This document shows positions 62,494-64,000 of a DNA stretch of 64,000 bases, one piece after another. The translations under genes were made by a program, and so were the position numbers. The notes beneath the pieces are model-generated. The model was not told the DNA's origin. It worked only from the letters and a program-made list of their open reading frames with translations, and did no database searches. This DNA is from Paucibacter sediminis (GTDB lineage: Bacteria > Pseudomonadota > Gammaproteobacteria > Burkholderiales > Burkholderiaceae_C), in assembly GCF_030254645.1 (NCBI RefSeq), contig NZ_CP116346.1, positions 1,344,001 through 1,408,000 of the forward strand, read 5' to 3'. The stretch's first letter is position 1. The number at the start of each line of letters is the position of its first letter.

Positions 62494-64000
62494 ATGAGCA
62501 AGGCTTTCTTGGCTGACGCAGGAGCTCGCGCGCCCGGTGCCACACCGGTAGGCGCTGCCTGCCTGCGTCTGGCGCTGAGCCTCGGCCTGGCGCTGGGCCT
62601 GCAGGCCTGCCAGCCGCCGGCCGCGCCGGTGGCACCATCGGCCTCCGCACCTAGTGCCGTCGGCCAGCTGCGCGGCAGCAGCGCGAGCTGGGCGGCGCTG
62701 GAACAGATCGAGCGGCACGACATCGCCCTGCCCAGGCAGGATGCCGAGGCCCTGCAGAGCCTGCTGGAACAACTGCCGGCCGGCAGCGCCGAACGCCTGG
62801 AGGCGCTCAGCCTGCGCGCGACCCTGCTGGCCAACCTGGGCGACCGTACCGGGCTCGACCAGATCCTGCACGAGCTCGAGCAATGGCCCAAGGAGGCGCT
62901 GCGCCCGGCCGCGCAACTGGCCGCCAAGCTCGCACGCGCCACCCAGTTTTCCAAGAACGGCGAGCTGGCCGCGGCCAGCCAGGCCCTCGCGGGTCTGGCC
63001 GCCTACCGGCCCGGCCCGGTCGAGGCTGGCCTGCTGTGGCGCGCCCAGCTGCGCCTGTCCAAGGTGATGGGCGACCGCGGCGAGATGGACGAGGCCATCA
63101 ACGGCGGGCTGGCCGCGCTCAAGCTGGCCGAGGGCATGGACTCGCACTGGCGCCGCGCCGTCTCGCTGGCCAATCTGTCTTTCGCCTACTTCCGCGCCCA
63201 GCAACAGGAGCGCGCCACCGCCACCGTCGCCCAAGCGCTTGCCGAGGTCCAGCTGGATCCCGATCCGGCCACGCTGAATGCGGTGCAGACCTCGCGCTTC
63301 ATCGTCTATGCCGACCAGGGCGATGGCCGCGTCGCCCTGGAAGCGCACGCACAGGCGCTCGCCGCGGCACGCCAGATGAAGTCCGACACGCTGGTGTCGC
63401 TGGCGCTCGGCAACTCGGCCGACTACTACCTCAGGCGCGGCAACTATGCCAAGGCCTTGCAGATGGCGCAGGAGAGCCTGGTGCTGGCCCGGCAGACCCA
63501 TGACGTGCCCGCCGAGACGCTGGCGCGCCACAACGCCGGCATCGCCAAGATCGGCCTGCACCGGGTGGAAGAGGGCAAGCGCGAGGTCATGCAGGCGATT
63601 GCGATGGACGAGCAGCGCGAGGCCACCGCCTATGCCGCCGACGGCTGGCTGGAGCTGGGCAGCTATCTGGAGCGCGCCGCAGATCTGGGCGGGGCGATCC
63701 AGGCCTATCACCAGGCGCGCCGGCTTTCCGATCTGGTGCTGCGCGAAGAGAACCGCAAGGCCGTGCTGGAAGCGCAGGCGCGCTACGACGACGAGCAGCG
63801 CGCCAAGGAGATCGCCCTGCTCAACCATGACAACAGCCTCAAGGAAGAGCAGATCACGGCGCGCGACCTGCAGCTCAAGCTGTGGGGCGCACTGGGCGGC
63901 TGCGTGCTGGTCTCGGCGGCGCTGCTAAGCCTGGCCTACCGCCGCGTGCGCAAGACCAATCTGGCCCTCAAGAACACCAACGAATCGCTGCGCATCCAGA
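62494..64000 (+). CDS. TPR-repeat transmembrane signalling protein, 3' end cut by window
   Basis: 502 codons visible from ATG 62494. An N-terminal export signal with a lipobox-like LQAC (Cys39), then helical TPR-type repeats about 60-430 (SLANLSFAYFRAQQQERATA, LGNSADYYLRRGNYAKALQM, GSYLERAADLGGAIQAYHQA), a charged helix, a membrane helix about 463-482 (LKLWGALGGCVLVSAALLSL) and the start of a cytoplasmic coiled coil (RRVRKTNLALKNTNESL). This is the layout of periplasmic-TPR diguanylate cyclases or kinases; the output domain lies beyond the edge, so the type is not known. A GGDEF output is my guess from similar proteins. Confidence 0.82.
   Translation, partial: MSKAFLADAGARAPGATPVGAACLRLALSLGLALGLQACQPPAAPVAPSASAPSAVGQLRGSSASWAALEQIERHDIALPRQDAEALQSLLEQLPAGSAERLEALSLRATLLANLGDRTGLDQILHELEQWPKEALRPAAQLAAKLARATQFSKNGELAAASQALAGLAAYRPGPVEAGLLWRAQLRLSKVMGDRGEMDEAINGGLAALKLAEGMDSHWRRAVSLANLSFAYFRAQQQERATATVAQALAEVQLDPDPATLNAVQTSRFIVYADQGDGRVALEAHAQALAAARQMKSDTLVSLALGNSADYYLRRGNYAKALQMAQESLVLARQTHDVPAETLARHNAGIAKIGLHRVEEGKREVMQAIAMDEQREATAYAADGWLELGSYLERAADLGGAIQAYHQARRLSDLVLREENRKAVLEAQARYDDEQRAKEIALLNHDNSLKEEQITARDLQLKLWGALGGCVLVSAALLSLAYRRVRKTNLALKNTNESLRIQ

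Noticed and set aside
62289-62516. Possible 75-aa gene before the TPR gene
   Set aside because: No ribosome site, random composition, overlaps the better-supported TPR start and contains the hairpin.
1-64000. tRNA, rRNA, transposase, integrase or phage genes
   Set aside because: None was recognised on either strand; most intergenic gaps are under 200 bp and none shows a cloverleaf or terminal inverted repeats flanking a gene.

Overview
The window is a very GC-rich bacterial chromosome segment. Gene content and style point to a betaproteobacterium of the order Burkholderiales, probably near the Rubrivivax/Leptothrix/Roseateles lineage; this is inference from protein resemblance, not from a search. 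Clues are the MalM-type lipoprotein, the KPW-type response regulators, the tandem family-5 binding proteins, an FNR-type box and the abundant c-di-GMP enzymes. Genes are densely packed, and many neighbours overlap by 4 bp (ATGA). I saw no rRNA, tRNA, CRISPR array, transposase or phage gene.

Layout. (1) 1-6367, leftward: a periplasmic binding protein, a sensor kinase and two tandem TonB-dependent receptors, the last cut by the window edge. (2) 6485-10689, leftward: an N-truncated KdpD-like kinase, a KdpE-like regulator and the K+ transporter Kup, with no kdpFABC. (3) 10786-18646, rightward: a signalling island of two family-3 binding proteins, two kinases with the same large insertion in the dimerisation domain, a stand-alone receiver and a receiver-GGDEF diguanylate cyclase. 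(4) 18746-21918: a 58-aa protein divergent from a LysR regulator, two lipoproteins (one MalM-like) and thioredoxin TrxC. (5) 21985-29103: six genes for a membrane complex related to hydrogenase-4 and complex I. Its large subunit has lost all four NiFe cysteines, so it resembles the energy-converting hydrogenase-related (Ehr) complexes. NAD-type isocitrate dehydrogenase and a LysE exporter follow.

(6) 30905-35781: small and accessory genes, then an operon for a probable transmembrane electron conduit (NAD(P)H/FAD/2Fe-2S reductase, 4-helix cytochrome b-like protein, octaheme cytochrome c). It faces a 54-aa membrane protein across a long palindrome with an FNR-box core. (7) 35797-40766: a CHASE3-like/PAS/GAF/GGDEF/EAL protein and acetoacetyl-CoA synthetase. 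(8) 40799-55619: the largest unit, six tandem paralogous family-5 solute-binding proteins read leftward and, divergently, two permeases plus one fused double ATPase. The simplest reading is one importer fed by six interchangeable receptors. (9) 55713-62249: a secreted subtilase; a TetR/DUF2867/ABC1-kinase/DUF6463 operon; and a second TetR gene whose promoter shares a 15-bp operator-like sequence with the promoter of a 42-aa protein and an alpha/beta hydrolase. (10) 62494-64000: the start of a TPR signalling protein that runs off the edge.

How it fits together: the window is dominated by nutrient sensing and uptake (TonB receptors, three kinds of periplasmic binding protein, Kup), c-di-GMP and two-component signalling, and membrane electron transfer (Ehr-like complex, octaheme conduit). 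This suits a free-living, respiratorily flexible heterotroph. Assignments come from reading translated sequence and remembered family features; no database search was run.
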